Program-made: the position numbers and the translations under genes
Shown: one piece after another, positions 25,775 to 35,088 of the stretch
How the letters are laid out: the number at the start of each line of letters is the position of its first letter
Numbering within the stretch: position 1 is the first letter of the stretch
Assembly (NCBI GenBank): GCA_030998225.1
Contig: JAPYXD010000262.1
Coordinates: 372,001-436,000, forward strand
Origin: Diplolepis rosae
Taxonomy: Eukaryota; Arthropoda; Insecta; Hymenoptera; Diplolepididae
Length of the DNA: 64,000 nt
Direction: 5' to 3'
Notes under the pieces: model-generated
What the model was told of the DNA's origin: nothing
Database searches by the model: none
The model's input: the letters and a program-made list of their open reading frames with translations, nothing else

Positions 25775-25930
25775 AAGGACGTCAAAAATGACCTAAAAAA
25801 TGACGTAAAAAAATATCCCAATTCTTGACGTCGTTTTTTACGCCATTTTTAACGTCGTTTTTTACGTCATTTTTGACGTTGTTTTTTATGCCATTTTTGA
25901 CGTCGTTCTTTACGTCAAGTTTTTCAATAG
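25775..25930. repeat. Tandem repeat rich in TGACGTC words
   Basis: A degenerate 12/24-bp unit such as TTTTTGACGTCGTTTTTTACG repeats about six to seven times. Both strands are open only because of the repeat, giving VKNDVKNG-like or SFFTPFLT-like strings; I do not call these genes. Confidence 0.9.
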
Positions 25931-26487
25931 GGCATACATTGGCGAGCAGATATAAAAAAAATTTCATTTGTGATTATCATAAACAAATTACTGAGCAAAT
26001 ATGTTTTCTTAGGGATTGACGAGACTCATTTTATTCCATACAAGTTTGATCTTAATACATATAAAAGTAATGTTTAATTTCGACATATTGAAAATTAATA
26101 ATAATATTTACCATTATAAACAAAGTAATTTGTTAGCTGTTATTGACCAGATGATAAGCTTTAAGATATAAAGTTATGGTCAAAATTGTAATAAAATAAT
26201 AATAAGCCTAATAATAAGAAAAATTATCTAAAAAATCCTCGTTTTATTTTTGGGACGAAAAAAACACGAGGAAATTGATGAATCAGACAATTTTAATTCT
26301 CGCGGATTTTTTGAATTAGTATATAAATGACCAAAAATTTATTGATACGAAAAAAAAGCTTCAGGTGAACAGTTTTTGCAGTGAAATTAATTTTTTATAT
26401 AATTGAGCAATGTTTGAAGTGGGAAAGGCAAAGCAAGACATTAATAAATAATCTATTTAAAGAAAATTTTGAAAAAAATTATACTTA
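25931..26487. other. AT-rich, 3' of the minus-strand exon; nothing seen
   Basis: No repeat, frame or RNA signal recognised. It may be the first intron of the minus-strand gene that begins at 26679. Confidence 0.3.
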
Positions 26488-26679
26488 CTGCCCAAGAGAA
26501 GAATTTAGGGCCTTGTATTCCAAACCATCTTCTCCCTTGACATTATAGACCATTGTTGAATCAAAGTCATTTTCATCTTCTGGTTCAAATTGGCCTTCCT
26601 GAAGAATTACGTCCGTTACTGCACAAGTGTTTATTCTTTTTGTGTCGCAGAATCGAAGATAAACGTGCGAAATCGACAT
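26488..26679 (-). CDS. First exon, BEN-gene-type N-terminal module
   Basis: The minus-strand ATG at 26679 opens MSISHVYLRFCDTKRINTCA, followed by a VTDV segment, FEPEDENDFDSTMVYNVKG and LEYKALNSSLG, and the exon ends at a GTAAGT donor (26487 downward). The [AY]-[VI]-R-[FY] ... V-x-x-I ... D-[FL]-D ... Y-V-K pattern is the short module I associate with the start of insect BEN-domain proteins. No later exon is identified. A decayed second copy lies at 29503-29663 and relatives are at 27295 and 43457. Confidence 0.5.
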
Positions 26680-27294
26680 GATTTACACCAACACTCTACA
26701 GAACTCACAAACGAGACACACTAAAGTCATTAATATGAAGTAATTTCACAAGTTAATGCAATATACGGATAAAGAGGTAGAAAATACTTTTCATAACAAA
26801 AGAACAATGCCGACTACCGGTGTCCAGTTCATGCACGCACTACAACCGCCATTAATCAATCGAATGTTCACGAATATCCCAATATTCTACCAAATAAAGT
26901 TTCGCTGGTATAGGGTACTAGGAGAAATTTTGATTGGATTGGCTGACAGGTACGGAAGGAAGCGACCAATCGGGCACGCTAGAAGCCACTAAGAGAAGAA
27001 GAAGATCGAAATCTCTAGAAATATACCAGCAGCAGTAGTTGGCTGCACTGATCTCTAAAATATATGTTTTGGCAGCAGTCAGCAGCTACAGACTACAAAT
27101 CTAGAAATATATCCATCAATTCCCAAGAGAATTCCACAGAATTCTAGAGACATCTATAGAAGCGCGCGCGATTGAACGGTTTATTTATTGTTTATTTGTG
27201 GATTTGTATTATAACAGACTTCGTGATTTTTGTTATATCGCTATATTTAACCGGTTCCGATCCTCATCACTTTGCACTTCACTTTTCGTGAAAA
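26680..27294. promoter_or_regulatory. Putative shared region between two divergent first exons
   Basis: About 615 bases separate the minus exon (ending 26679) from the plus exon (27295). GC content is higher than its surroundings, a CCAAT-like ACCAATCGG occurs at 26965, and GCGCGCGC appears at 27163. No TATA box is convincing. The divergent layout suggests a bidirectional promoter, by inference only. Confidence 0.35.
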
Positions 27295-27447
27295 ATGGCA
27301 AATATCACGCACGCTTATATTCAATATATTAAGTATAAAGAGAAGGAGCTCGTGAGTGTAACAAATTTCACAAAAAATCCTGACTCTATTGAATGCGGCA
27401 AAACTGTAAAAATAAATTGGTTAAATGAACGAACCGGAAAAAAGTGA
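27295..27447 (+). CDS. Short first exon or ORF, BEN-gene-type N-terminal module
   Basis: ATG follows GTGAAAA. The 50-residue frame reads MANITHAYIQYIKYKEKELV, then SVTNF, a SIECGKTVKINWLNE segment and GKK-stop. It fits the same N-terminal module (AYIQY, VSVTNF, W) as 26488-26679 and 43457-43634. A donor AACCG|GTAAAA-like site is not present, so the frame may stop truly or the exon may end earlier. It stands head-to-head with the minus-strand relative. Confidence 0.4.
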   Translation: MANITHAYIQYIKYKEKELVSVTNFTKNPDSIECGKTVKINWLNERTGKK

Positions 27448-28257
27448 AGTCGACTAGGCTTACGTTCATTTTGTAGGAAGTAAGTAGGCATTCTTTCTTG
27501 ATTTTTATGTTTACAATTAATATTATTTTGCATAAATTACAATGTGAAAGGTAAATTTTCCACTTGATCATGATAACTTACCAAACTTTTAATGTTTCAT
27601 ATGTGTCCTTACGAAAAGAAACATCAAAAGAATTACAGGCACGAAAATAATTCTACACACCTATAATTTTTTTTACATAGTTTTTTTTGTAAGGGTCAAA
27701 TATGCTTCAGTTTTAGCATATAAAAAATATGAGAAAACAACATAAAATTTTTTCAATACCAAGCAGCACTTCTTTTCAAGATAAAACTATGCCTATAAAG
27801 TGAAAAATTAATAAATGTTCATCATTCTTCTGTACCTTAGTAGACTCGGTTTAGTGAACAGTCAGCGAATACATGTTTGATGACTGGTCATTAAATTTTA
27901 ATGATAATTTTTTTATTCTACACATAATAATAATTGATAGCAATATTAAAATTCTTTTTGAGTCGATAGGAGAAAAAACAGTTTCAGTGAGAGAGGTTCA
28001 GTGCAGATGTTACAGGACTTACCCTGAAGCAGTATTTTTGTACAGCGAAGATACTATTTCATATCGTACGCACTGTAGAGGAGACATTGACGGTTCATTA
28101 AGGATCGAATTCGTGATACCAGCTAATTTTGATAGCTGCAGTTGATATTCATTAGTAAAAGGTACAGGTCTAAACGAATCTGACTTCATACATACAATAG
28201 TTGATTGCCTAAACAAAAGTGCCAATATAATCGATTTGAGAAGTTTCAATTGTCTGC
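27448..28257 (+). other. Non-coding with one 90-residue frame of doubtful value
   Basis: The frame 27873-28145 (core VREVQCRCYRTYPEAVFLYS) contains several cysteines and lies directly upstream of the ~50% GC ORF at 28258, so it may be a degraded part of the same foreign block. I do not recognise it. Confidence 0.25.
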
Positions 28258-28848
28258 TTGGAGATGACGACTCCGAGTAGTGACCTTAGATCGACCACCA
28301 CCCACAATGTGTTTGCGAGTCCTCCAATGGACCTTATCAAACATGCACAAGCGGAGGTATATAATATCGTAGGCATGACACCGGACGAGTTCACTAGAAC
28401 TTTTACAGGTCAAGCATTTGATTATGGTGAAGCTAAAAAAATATTCAAGATGCATTGTAAGGATTATATGGAGGTCCTTAATATGGAGACAAAGTCGTTT
28501 GCTGTAGAAGTTGCAGCCAAAACGATCTATCTTGTGGGGCCGGAATCAAGAAAGGTAGAGGTAAAGGTAAAGGTAAAGGTAAACAAAACCTGGAGATTCG
28601 TATTCACCTATGAGAATGGCCAGCGATTCGCCTTTGTGTCGACTTACAAGACACAAACATATAACCCATCTAACAAGGACCAACAGATGGTTATCTCGGT
28701 GAAACAGGCTAGTCTACTCGCCATGGAGACTTTGACACGAATATGTGCACTTGCTGCTAAAGATAATTGCTACATATTAACACCACTAGCAGGTGCAATT
28801 TTCTCCAGAGACGACGTAGAGGAGATAGCAGCTCTATTCTGTCGTTGA
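28258..28848 (+). CDS. 196-residue hypothetical protein, possibly virus-derived
   Basis: The intronless frame opens at ATG 28264 or 28258 region (MEMTTPSSDLRSTTTHNVFA) and contains MTPDEFTRTFTGQAFDYGEA, a VEVKVKVKVN string from an expanded GGTAAA repeat, and VISVKQASLLAMETLTRICA near the end. No domain is recognised. GC content (~45-50%) is above the local AT-rich DNA and equals that of the block at 30.3-32.9 kb, so both may derive from one foreign source. No membrane segment or signal peptide is visible. The frame is intact despite lack of nearby homologous genes. Confidence 0.45.
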   Translation: MEMTTPSSDLRSTTTHNVFASPPMDLIKHAQAEVYNIVGMTPDEFTRTFTGQAFDYGEAKKIFKMHCKDYMEVLNMETKSFAVEVAAKTIYLVGPESRKVEVKVKVKVNKTWRFVFTYENGQRFAFVSTYKTQTYNPSNKDQQMVISVKQASLLAMETLTRICALAAKDNCYILTPLAGAIFSRDDVEEIAALFCR

Positions 28849-29502
28849 AACCCGAGTGGCAAATAGCCAAGAGGAAAATTAGTATAAACCTACTTTTTAA
28901 ATGGACGCCACTGGGGATTTCAATTTGGAAGAAATAAGGCGCGAGATCGCGGCCAGAAGCCCGGTAAGTTTCTAAGACTCTATTCCGGGCCATTGTAAAC
29001 ATGTTTTTGTTCTCACACCTGCGTGACTCTCAGTCTCTCTCAGAGCTTTGTCTCTTTTCTCAGGCGCTGTACGCCATTTTGGCATCAAATTAATGTTCGA
29101 TTTATGTCGAACCAGGGCCTTGCCCATTAACGAATAAATTGTAGCTTTAGTTGATTTATACGCTACTTTATTTAATTTTTCTTTTATGCGAGAGCTCCTA
29201 TGTTTTTGGGTTAAATTCCTTCCTTAATCTAAAAACTTTACCTGATCCGAACTCCCGAATCCAAAATCACCCTAGCCGGAACCCCTGCTTGGCTTCGCTT
29301 TTTCCTGCATGCCTGTGATTCCAGGGTCACGAACTTTATAAATATGGCGTCGGAAGACGCCAGGCCCTCATTATACTAGCCGCCTAAGTAACGACGGTGA
29401 CAATGAGGGTAATCCCGAATCCTCGTGTCCGCCTTGTTAAATGCATTTTTTTCTTTGACGTTTCAGCGGAGGTCACCCGTTATAAATTATAAATTATAAA
29501 TA
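28849..29502. other. Intergenic with one shared repeat end
   Basis: A short frame at 28901 (MDATGDFNLEEIRREI, donor CCG|GTAAG) could be a first exon. ACGTTTCAGCGGAGGTCACCCGTTATA at 29460-29486 (CGTTTCAGCGGA word) recurs inverted at the right end of the window (63975-63999). Nothing else is seen. Confidence 0.3.
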
Positions 29503-29663
29503 TTCCAAACCATCTTCTCCCTTGACATTATAGACCATTGTTGAATCAGTCATTTTCATCTTCTGGTTCAAATTGGCCTTCCTGAAGAATTACGTCCGTT
29601 ACTGCACAAGTGTTTATTCCTTTTGTGTCGTAGAATCGAAGATAAATGTGCGAAATCGACATA
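29503..29663 (-). pseudogene. Partial duplicate of the exon at 26488-26679
   Basis: About 160 bases match 26519-26680 in the same orientation at ~95%, with a 3-base deletion in the AATCAAAGTCATT region. The ATG equivalent falls at 29663 and the donor side is missing. It directly abuts the LTR-like repeat at 29659. The breakpoint suggests that duplication happened with insertion of that repeat. Confidence 0.8.
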
Positions 29664-30095
29664 ATTTAATTAAATAAACGTCCTTTTATACTTTCATTCA
29701 ATTGTGCTGTCGCTTTGATTGGATTTTCCCCGCTGCAGATTGATTTTTCAGGACACCTACGAACCCCGCGCTCTACCTGTTACCCTAGTGAGAAAGAGAG
29801 AGAGGGGCTGAGCTAGGCCTGCCTGGCGTATATGCCGGTATTGTGTGTGTTCTCCACGAATCTGACTCGAACTAATCATAGGAAAATTACTGGGTTTTTA
29901 TTTGAAGTTAAGTGTGGCCAATCTTGTGGCCCCGCGTTGCGTTGTGCCCGGGGGACAAGATAACGTGGCTGATGTTGATTATAGGGTTTTCCTTATAAAA
30001 ATTTCTTTGTGATCGGTTCATGAATGACCCAAGAAAGGTCTGGCGCCCGCATAGTGAGTTCGTTTACTTCGAACTAAGAGCATACACGATACCGA
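29659..30095 (+). repeat. LTR/leader-like direct repeat, copy 1, with PBS-like site
   Basis: 437 bases match 33299-33733 at ~95%. Both begin ACATAATTTAATTAAATAAACG (AATAAA word early, as in the R region of an LTR) and both include TGGCGCCCGC (here 30041-30050), a lysine-tRNA-type primer site as used by gypsy-like elements, plus ~45 bases past it. So each copy holds R-U5-PBS-leader rather than a simple LTR. The flanked 3.2-kb block has no gag-pol. Confidence 0.7.
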
Positions 30096-30137
30096 AGGGT
30101 GAGTTGCCTGGAGATAGTAAAATTGCAATGTCACAAA

Positions 30138-30391
30138 TGGTTTTGGTTTTGTGTATTTACAGTCCTATCTATGATAGGTAAGTCCTCTTGGTCTAATACG
30201 TCCATCAACCGTGATTAAGATAAACGTATGGCCAGGTCGTCAAAAACATCGCAGAGAAATCTCGGAATTGTACCTGTCTGTGACGTCTTTGATGACCTGG
30301 CCATACGTTTATCTTAATCACGGTTGATGGACGTATTAGACCAAGAGGACTTACCTATCATATATAGGACTGTAAATACACAAAACCAAAA
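30138..30391. repeat. ~105-bp inverted repeat (hairpin) at start of foreign block
   Basis: The left arm (30138-30242) and the right arm (30283-30391) are complementary with only a few mismatches; the ~40-base loop reads AACATCGCAGAGAAATCTCG. The right arm includes the start of the membrane-anchor frame at 30324, so the left arm is an inverted copy of that coding start and its upstream sequence. Confidence 0.9.
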
Positions 30392-30545
30392 CATCGTGAG
30401 ATTTCATATAATATCTATCTCCCTCATCGTCGTGCTGTTGCTGCTCATACTAGCTACATTATCAATAGCTATCATTAATAACAATAAATTTGCAGTGTTC
30501 GAACGCATTAGTCTTCAACTTCATTCTCCAGACCTGTGTGAATAA
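30324..30545 (+). CDS. 73-residue protein with one membrane anchor, foreign block
   Basis: The frame begins MMDVLDQEDLPIIYRTVNTQ and has a hydrophobic stretch of ~24 residues (SLIVVLLLLILATLSIAII) at ~residues 34-57, then a short tail. No cleavable signal peptide, so a type II-like orientation is possible. Viral attachment proteins can start like this, but so can many small membrane proteins. Its first ~25 codons lie in the hairpin right arm. The next frame (from 30559) overlaps in a different frame without obvious continuity. Confidence 0.45.
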   Translation: MMDVLDQEDLPIIYRTVNTQNQNIVRFHIISISLIVVLLLLILATLSIAIINNNKFAVFERISLQLHSPDLCE

Positions 30546-30558
30546 ACAGCTAAACAAG

Positions 30559-31266
30559 ATGGAACCCGGACCACAGCCTGTAACTCGTCTGATATGGGAC
30601 ATTCGTGTCTCAGATCAGAACACCTTTGACGACTTCCGTTGTTCATTTTATTCAGCTCTCCCCGTTGTCGGGTCAACATGTTCTGACCTAGCGCAGTTTT
30701 CACACTGCAATGACTCACCAAAAGCAAGTTATGCGAGGTGAGCGACATTCACAGCCTGGAACATACATAGTCGGTCATATGTAACGTCATTTGCTGCAAA
30801 ACAAGCCAACCTTCATGATCAATCCAGCCCTAGTTCATACGTTTCAAACGAAGTTGAGCAGCCAGATTATGGCAAGAAATTCCTATCACGTGAGGACACC
30901 CTTGTATATATAGAGAATAATAGAGGTGCCTTCACCACAAAGGAATTTAGAAGTATAAAAGCAGGATCTGCTTTTATCACCCCAAATGGAGTTGTGTACC
31001 CCAGGGAATCGCTGAGGAGGGTCAAAAAGTCAATGAGGCTTCGAGATACCTCTGAGATCCCGGGTGCCCGGGTCACCACTGACACCAGAGATACACCAAG
31101 CGTGTCATCTACACCGGATGTGACAGAACGAGTTCCACCCATGACCGATCGGATTGCTCTGGTCCAAGGTGATTTGCCCCCTTCAGCGGGTACATCTGAT
31201 CGGCCTGCGTCTGGAACCGCCAAAAAAATACCTTTTAGATGCGTTACGAGTGTGAATGAAGAATGA
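30559..31266 (+). pseudogene. Foreign-block ORF, N-terminal part, one stop
   Basis: The ATG at 30559 starts MEPGPQPVTRLIWDIRVSD; TGA at 30739 interrupts, and the same frame then runs open to 31266 (REDTLVYIENNRGAFTTKEF, then a serine/threonine/proline-rich tail). It overlaps the next frame by 11 bases, with a likely frameshift near 31250. I read 30559-32871 as one large protein of about 770 residues. No family is recognised. Lack of introns, ~48% GC and a position between LTR-like repeats make an endogenised viral gene the leading explanation. Confidence 0.45.
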
Positions 31267-32214
31267 AGCTGCGCGTAGTCCTCCCTGGGCGGGAGCAGTG
31301 GAAGCTCTACTTACCAGAATGAACAATAAATATCTGATGAACTCTACTCTTGCACCTGTTCTCAAGAGCATGAATGCCAGAGACGCATCGTCTCTACAAT
31401 ACTTGATATCCTGGATGGGCAACTCCAACACAAGTTGGATTGACACCTTGCCTATGTTGATCGAGGATACATTGAGAATGAACTGGTACACGGTGACAAA
31501 GGCGGAATTTAAACCTCGGTTCAGCATTATGGCAGTGACTCTCGCTGCGTATGTTGACATCGTTCGGGGGATAGATCCCCTTCTATCGGGAAACTCTGAC
31601 GACATCAACAAAAGAATATTTACAACAACCAGGATGGATAGGACTTGGACGGCAGTCCCTATCGACTCATCCTTGATCTCTGTTGGAATGCCGAACACCT
31701 GGATTCCAAAGACCAGACCAAGAAGTACAAAACATGGTACACAGCCATGCCGTGTAGCCATAGTGTATTAGTTCCTGGATTTGAAAACATCTTATTGGTG
31801 CTCGTTGAGGATTCACATCATTCTAGATCCCCTCATTTTCGTGTCCCTGGCGTGGCTACGAGTAAAGCAGTCTATCCTGGCTCAAGGATAGGGCAGGTGG
31901 ATGAACGAACTTTTGTTCAAACGTATATAAATGACATGACTGATGTAATATTAGCTATGTCAACGAATGATACTTACGTGCGGTCAGCTACCTTAGCTCG
32001 GGCAGCGCTTAGGGACATGGAGGTGAACATATCTATAGATGGTGCAATAAGGATGGCAGTTTCTGTTGCTGCAGAACTATCTTCTGTGGCTAACATAACT
32101 CCATACCTGACCGTCGAAGATGATCTGACGTCATACGACCAAAACCTCTCAGGGGCCTGGACCCTGGGGGGTGAACGCCTATCATCAACTCAGTTCAAAA
32201 CGAAAAACGCGTAG
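31256..32214 (+). pseudogene. Foreign-block ORF, middle part, frameshifted
   Basis: The frame from 31256 has LAPVLKSMNARDASSLQYLI and MLIEDTLRMNWYTVTK. A frameshift between 31645 and 31700 moves it back to the frame of the first part, giving YKTWYTAMPCSHSVLVPGF, QVDERTFVQTYINDM and AVSVAAELSSVANI. A TAG at 32212 closes it. Helix-rich character and the absence of catalytic motifs fit a structural protein. No function is proposed. Confidence 0.45.
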
Positions 32215-32253
32215 GAGGGAAGTGATTCAGACAAATCTGGTAGACTGCCTTCC

Positions 32254-32871
32254 ATGATGAATGCCTATAATTTTAGTGCTCTTTCACCCTGTGGGAGGTT
32301 GCCTACCGGAAATGCGCAAATAGTTGAGGAGGAGATAGTGACACCCGTTCCCAATTCTAATGATACACACTTCGTTGCGGTGGTCACTAGATGGAAGAAT
32401 CTTGCAGGGGAATACGCCACCCCCGGTTATGTTGTGCACAGTGCACACTCAGTGTACCGTGTGCTGATTGGTTGCAAGATGATGATGACGGAGGAGTTCC
32501 GATATGACATCAGGAACCTTGAGGGATTGCAAAGTAGTCTCGTCATGCAAGCCGTTGTCCTGTCTCTTTCTATGGCTAGGTTTTTCACTTTCAATGATAT
32601 TGGATTGAGATTATGGACTGGGTATGATGCAAGATCCCCATTGAACTCATCTTTCCCGTTGGACAACCTAATAAAGGAACTCACCTATAACACGATCATC
32701 CCAGCCGACGTCATGACATATTATGAAAACTTAAAGTTGGAAGACGATGTCAGACTATATTACGGAATGGGCTGGGACGAACAGTTATGGGGGAATTCAT
32801 ACCCGATACCCTTCTTTGTTTTGTTGTCTTGGAATATGAACTATGAGAAACAATACACCACCACTTTCTAA
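32254..32871 (+). pseudogene. Foreign-block ORF, C-terminal part
   Basis: It is in frame with the preceding piece and separated from it only by the TAG at 32212 and 13 codons. The text includes THFVAVVTRWKNLAGEYATP, SVYRVLIGCKMMMTEEFRYD and LIKELTYNTIIPADVMTYYE. It ends at TAA (32869), followed at once by AAAGAAAAAAAAGGG. Such a run may be an ordinary A tract or an mRNA-tail relic. No family is recognised. Confidence 0.45.
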
Positions 32872-33298
32872 AAAGAAAAAAAAGGGTGTCGACGTTGAAA
32901 TAATTAATTAGGACGTTTCGATCCGCTATATATTAAAAGGCAAATGTAATGTGAGGAGTGGTCTAAGGATCATTGAGTTAGAACGGGTCGTGTGACCGGT
33001 GAATTAATTTGCAAGGGAGTGTGGAGAATTTTTGTAGCTGGCGATAGAGTAGCGTGGCGCCATGTTTCTTTTCTTTGGTTGTAAGTCTCGGGGGATATGA
33101 TCGGCGACATAACGTGGCCCGAGACTCACTATCTATAATAAAAATATAATTGTTAGTGTTTAATTTTTGCGGGTGGGGAGTAGCGTAGGTCAGTTAGGTT
33201 AAGTTAATATTATGAATAGTGTAGAGGATTAGTTGGCGTCACGTGCCGTGTCCATGTATAGGCGGCTACAATCTTAGGTTAGGTAGTAGACTATGTGA
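32872..33298. other. Downstream flank of foreign block, possible U3
   Basis: No gene is seen. If 33299-33733 is R-U5-leader of an LTR element, these ~430 bases would be the place of its U3; TATA-like words occur at 33130-33150. ACGTGGC words are shared with the repeat itself (AACGTGGCTGATG; AACGTGGCCCGAG). Confidence 0.3.
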
Positions 33299-33733
33299 AC
33301 ATAATTTAATTAAATAAACGTCCTTTTATACTTTCATTCAATTGTGCTGTCACTTTGATTGGATTTTCCCCGCTGCAGATTGATTTTTCAGGACACCTAC
33401 GTACCCCGCGCTCTACCTGTTACCCTAGTGAGAAGGAGAGAGAGGGGCTGAGCTAGGCCTGCCTGGCGTATATGCCGGTATTGTGTGTGTTCTCCGCGAA
33501 TCTGACTCGAACTAATCATTGGAAAATTACTGGGTTTTTATTTGAGGTTAAGTGTGGCCAATCTTGTGGCCCCGCGTTGCGTTGTACCCGCGGGACAAGA
33601 TAACGTGGCTGATGTTGATTATAGGGTTTTCCGTATAAAATTTTTTGGAATTGGTTAATGAATGACCCAAGAAAGGTCTGGCGCCCGCGTAGAGAATTCG
33701 TTTACTTCGAACTAAGAGCATATACAATACCGA
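33299..33733 (+). repeat. LTR/leader-like direct repeat, copy 2, with PBS-like site
   Basis: Second copy of the 29659-30095 repeat; TGGCGCCCGC is at 33679-33688. It leads into the gypsy pol remnant at 35.1-36.9 kb, so it may be the 5' LTR end and leader of that element. Confidence 0.7.
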
Positions 33734-33999
33734 CAATTTCGACTCTTTTCCTGACTCAAGAAAATTTGGATAATTTAATTCAAAATAAAGACCCTAGTAT
33801 CGAACTTGAATCTTTTGTAAATCCCGATGAACTTGTAAATTCTTTCCATATTAATGATAACTTATTAAATAACAATGAAAAAATTTCAATATTTCCAGTT
33901 TTTCATTCATCAGAAATCCCTTACCACCCAAAACCTTTATTTGGTCCTGAACCACTTATGTATGTTGTTTTATACATCAATAACCCAAAAAGCAATTGA
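33658..33999 (+). pseudogene. ORF crossing the PBS-like site, unknown
   Basis: The frame starts in the repeat (MNDPRKVWRPRREFVYFEL) and continues past it into unique sequence with EIPYHPKPLFGPEPLMYVV. A start upstream of a primer site would be odd for a gag gene, so the start may be accidental. The unique part could be a gag remnant of the gypsy element. Confidence 0.25.
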
Positions 34000-35088
34000 T
34001 TGACCCAACGATCGGTACGTTTTGATTGAGTAAATTGAATTTAGGGAATAACGAGGTGAGATTGTACAGTCATAAAGAAGACATTCACAAACGACGTTTT
34101 CGGTTCTCCATAAATAGGCAATAGGTGCCCCATTATGTCGCAACTGAATGTATCATTTATTGCCCTCTCTTGGCGTCGCATCTTATGGCAATCAATGCCG
34201 AATTCTGTAATGAAATTTGATTGATTCGATAACGAGTTCCTATTGACTTTTTCTGAGATTATTTTTCTTCGAATGACGAACAATAGTTAAAACTCAATCA
34301 TGGAACAATTCTCATCGATGGTGGCGATTACAATGAGTACAAGCAGTTATTGGCAAATCTATTGTGATTACCTATACCATGCAGAGAATTCGTCATTTAT
34401 GCGACAATTGATGACGGATAGAACAGCTTTCGTTAAATAGTCTTTTCTTTGCGTAAAGTGAAGTCCAATGCAATACGATGAATTACTCATCATATATTAT
34501 TTATTTAAATGACTTGAGTTCGTTATCATTCACAAGAAATTAAATTTTTCTGAAAAGATTGTATAAAATCGTTTTTTAAATAAGCGATATGCGTACATAG
34601 AAAGAAAAAGTTATCCAAAAAATATTGGAAGTTTCTATCTTTGTTTGTAATTTGATGCCAGAATGGAAAAAAAATTACTCGAGGTAGTACAAGAATTTCT
34701 CATTTTTTCATGTCCACTAAAAAAATGAAAAATTGTTCTCATAGAAATATGAAGATAGAACGATGTTGTGGAATATGCCTGCAATAGCAAAAACAATATA
34801 TATTAAAAAAGTAATGTATACATTACTTTATATAAGAATATAAAATATTGCAACATTCGTTTTGAAAAGTAGTCGCGCAGAGCGTATGCGCTGTGCGCAG
34901 GCGCATTATGGCGACGTTGCCTAGCAACGAAATACCTGCGACGATGCGAGGCGAGGCACGAGGATTTGTTATTTTTTCGGCTGTTGAATTCATTGTTCGT
35001 GCAAATTCAGTGTGCCAACTCTTTGCCAACGCATACATGACAAGAAAAATTGTCATTGTGAGAATCAACTCTTCATTGTTTATACATT
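34000..35088. other. Intergenic or decayed gag region
   Basis: AT-rich with no readable gag. At 34880-34960 composition is GC-rich with an X-box-like word (separate entry). Confidence 0.3.
34916..34928 (+). promoter_or_regulatory. X-box-like (RFX-type) motif
   Basis: GTTGCCTAGCAAC fits the RYYNYY-N(1-3)-RRNRAC pattern bound by RFX factors in animal ciliary and other promoters. It lies in a short GC-rich island (34870-34970) that resembles a promoter. No gene start is confirmed beside it. Confidence 0.35.

Noticed and set aside
25782..26019. Open frames on both strands at the ACGTC array
   Set aside because: Caused by the tandem unit; low-complexity products.
29659..33733. Reading the two repeats as ordinary 5' and 3' LTRs of one element
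   Set aside because: Both copies contain the primer-site-like sequence and leader bases, which a 3' LTR should not.
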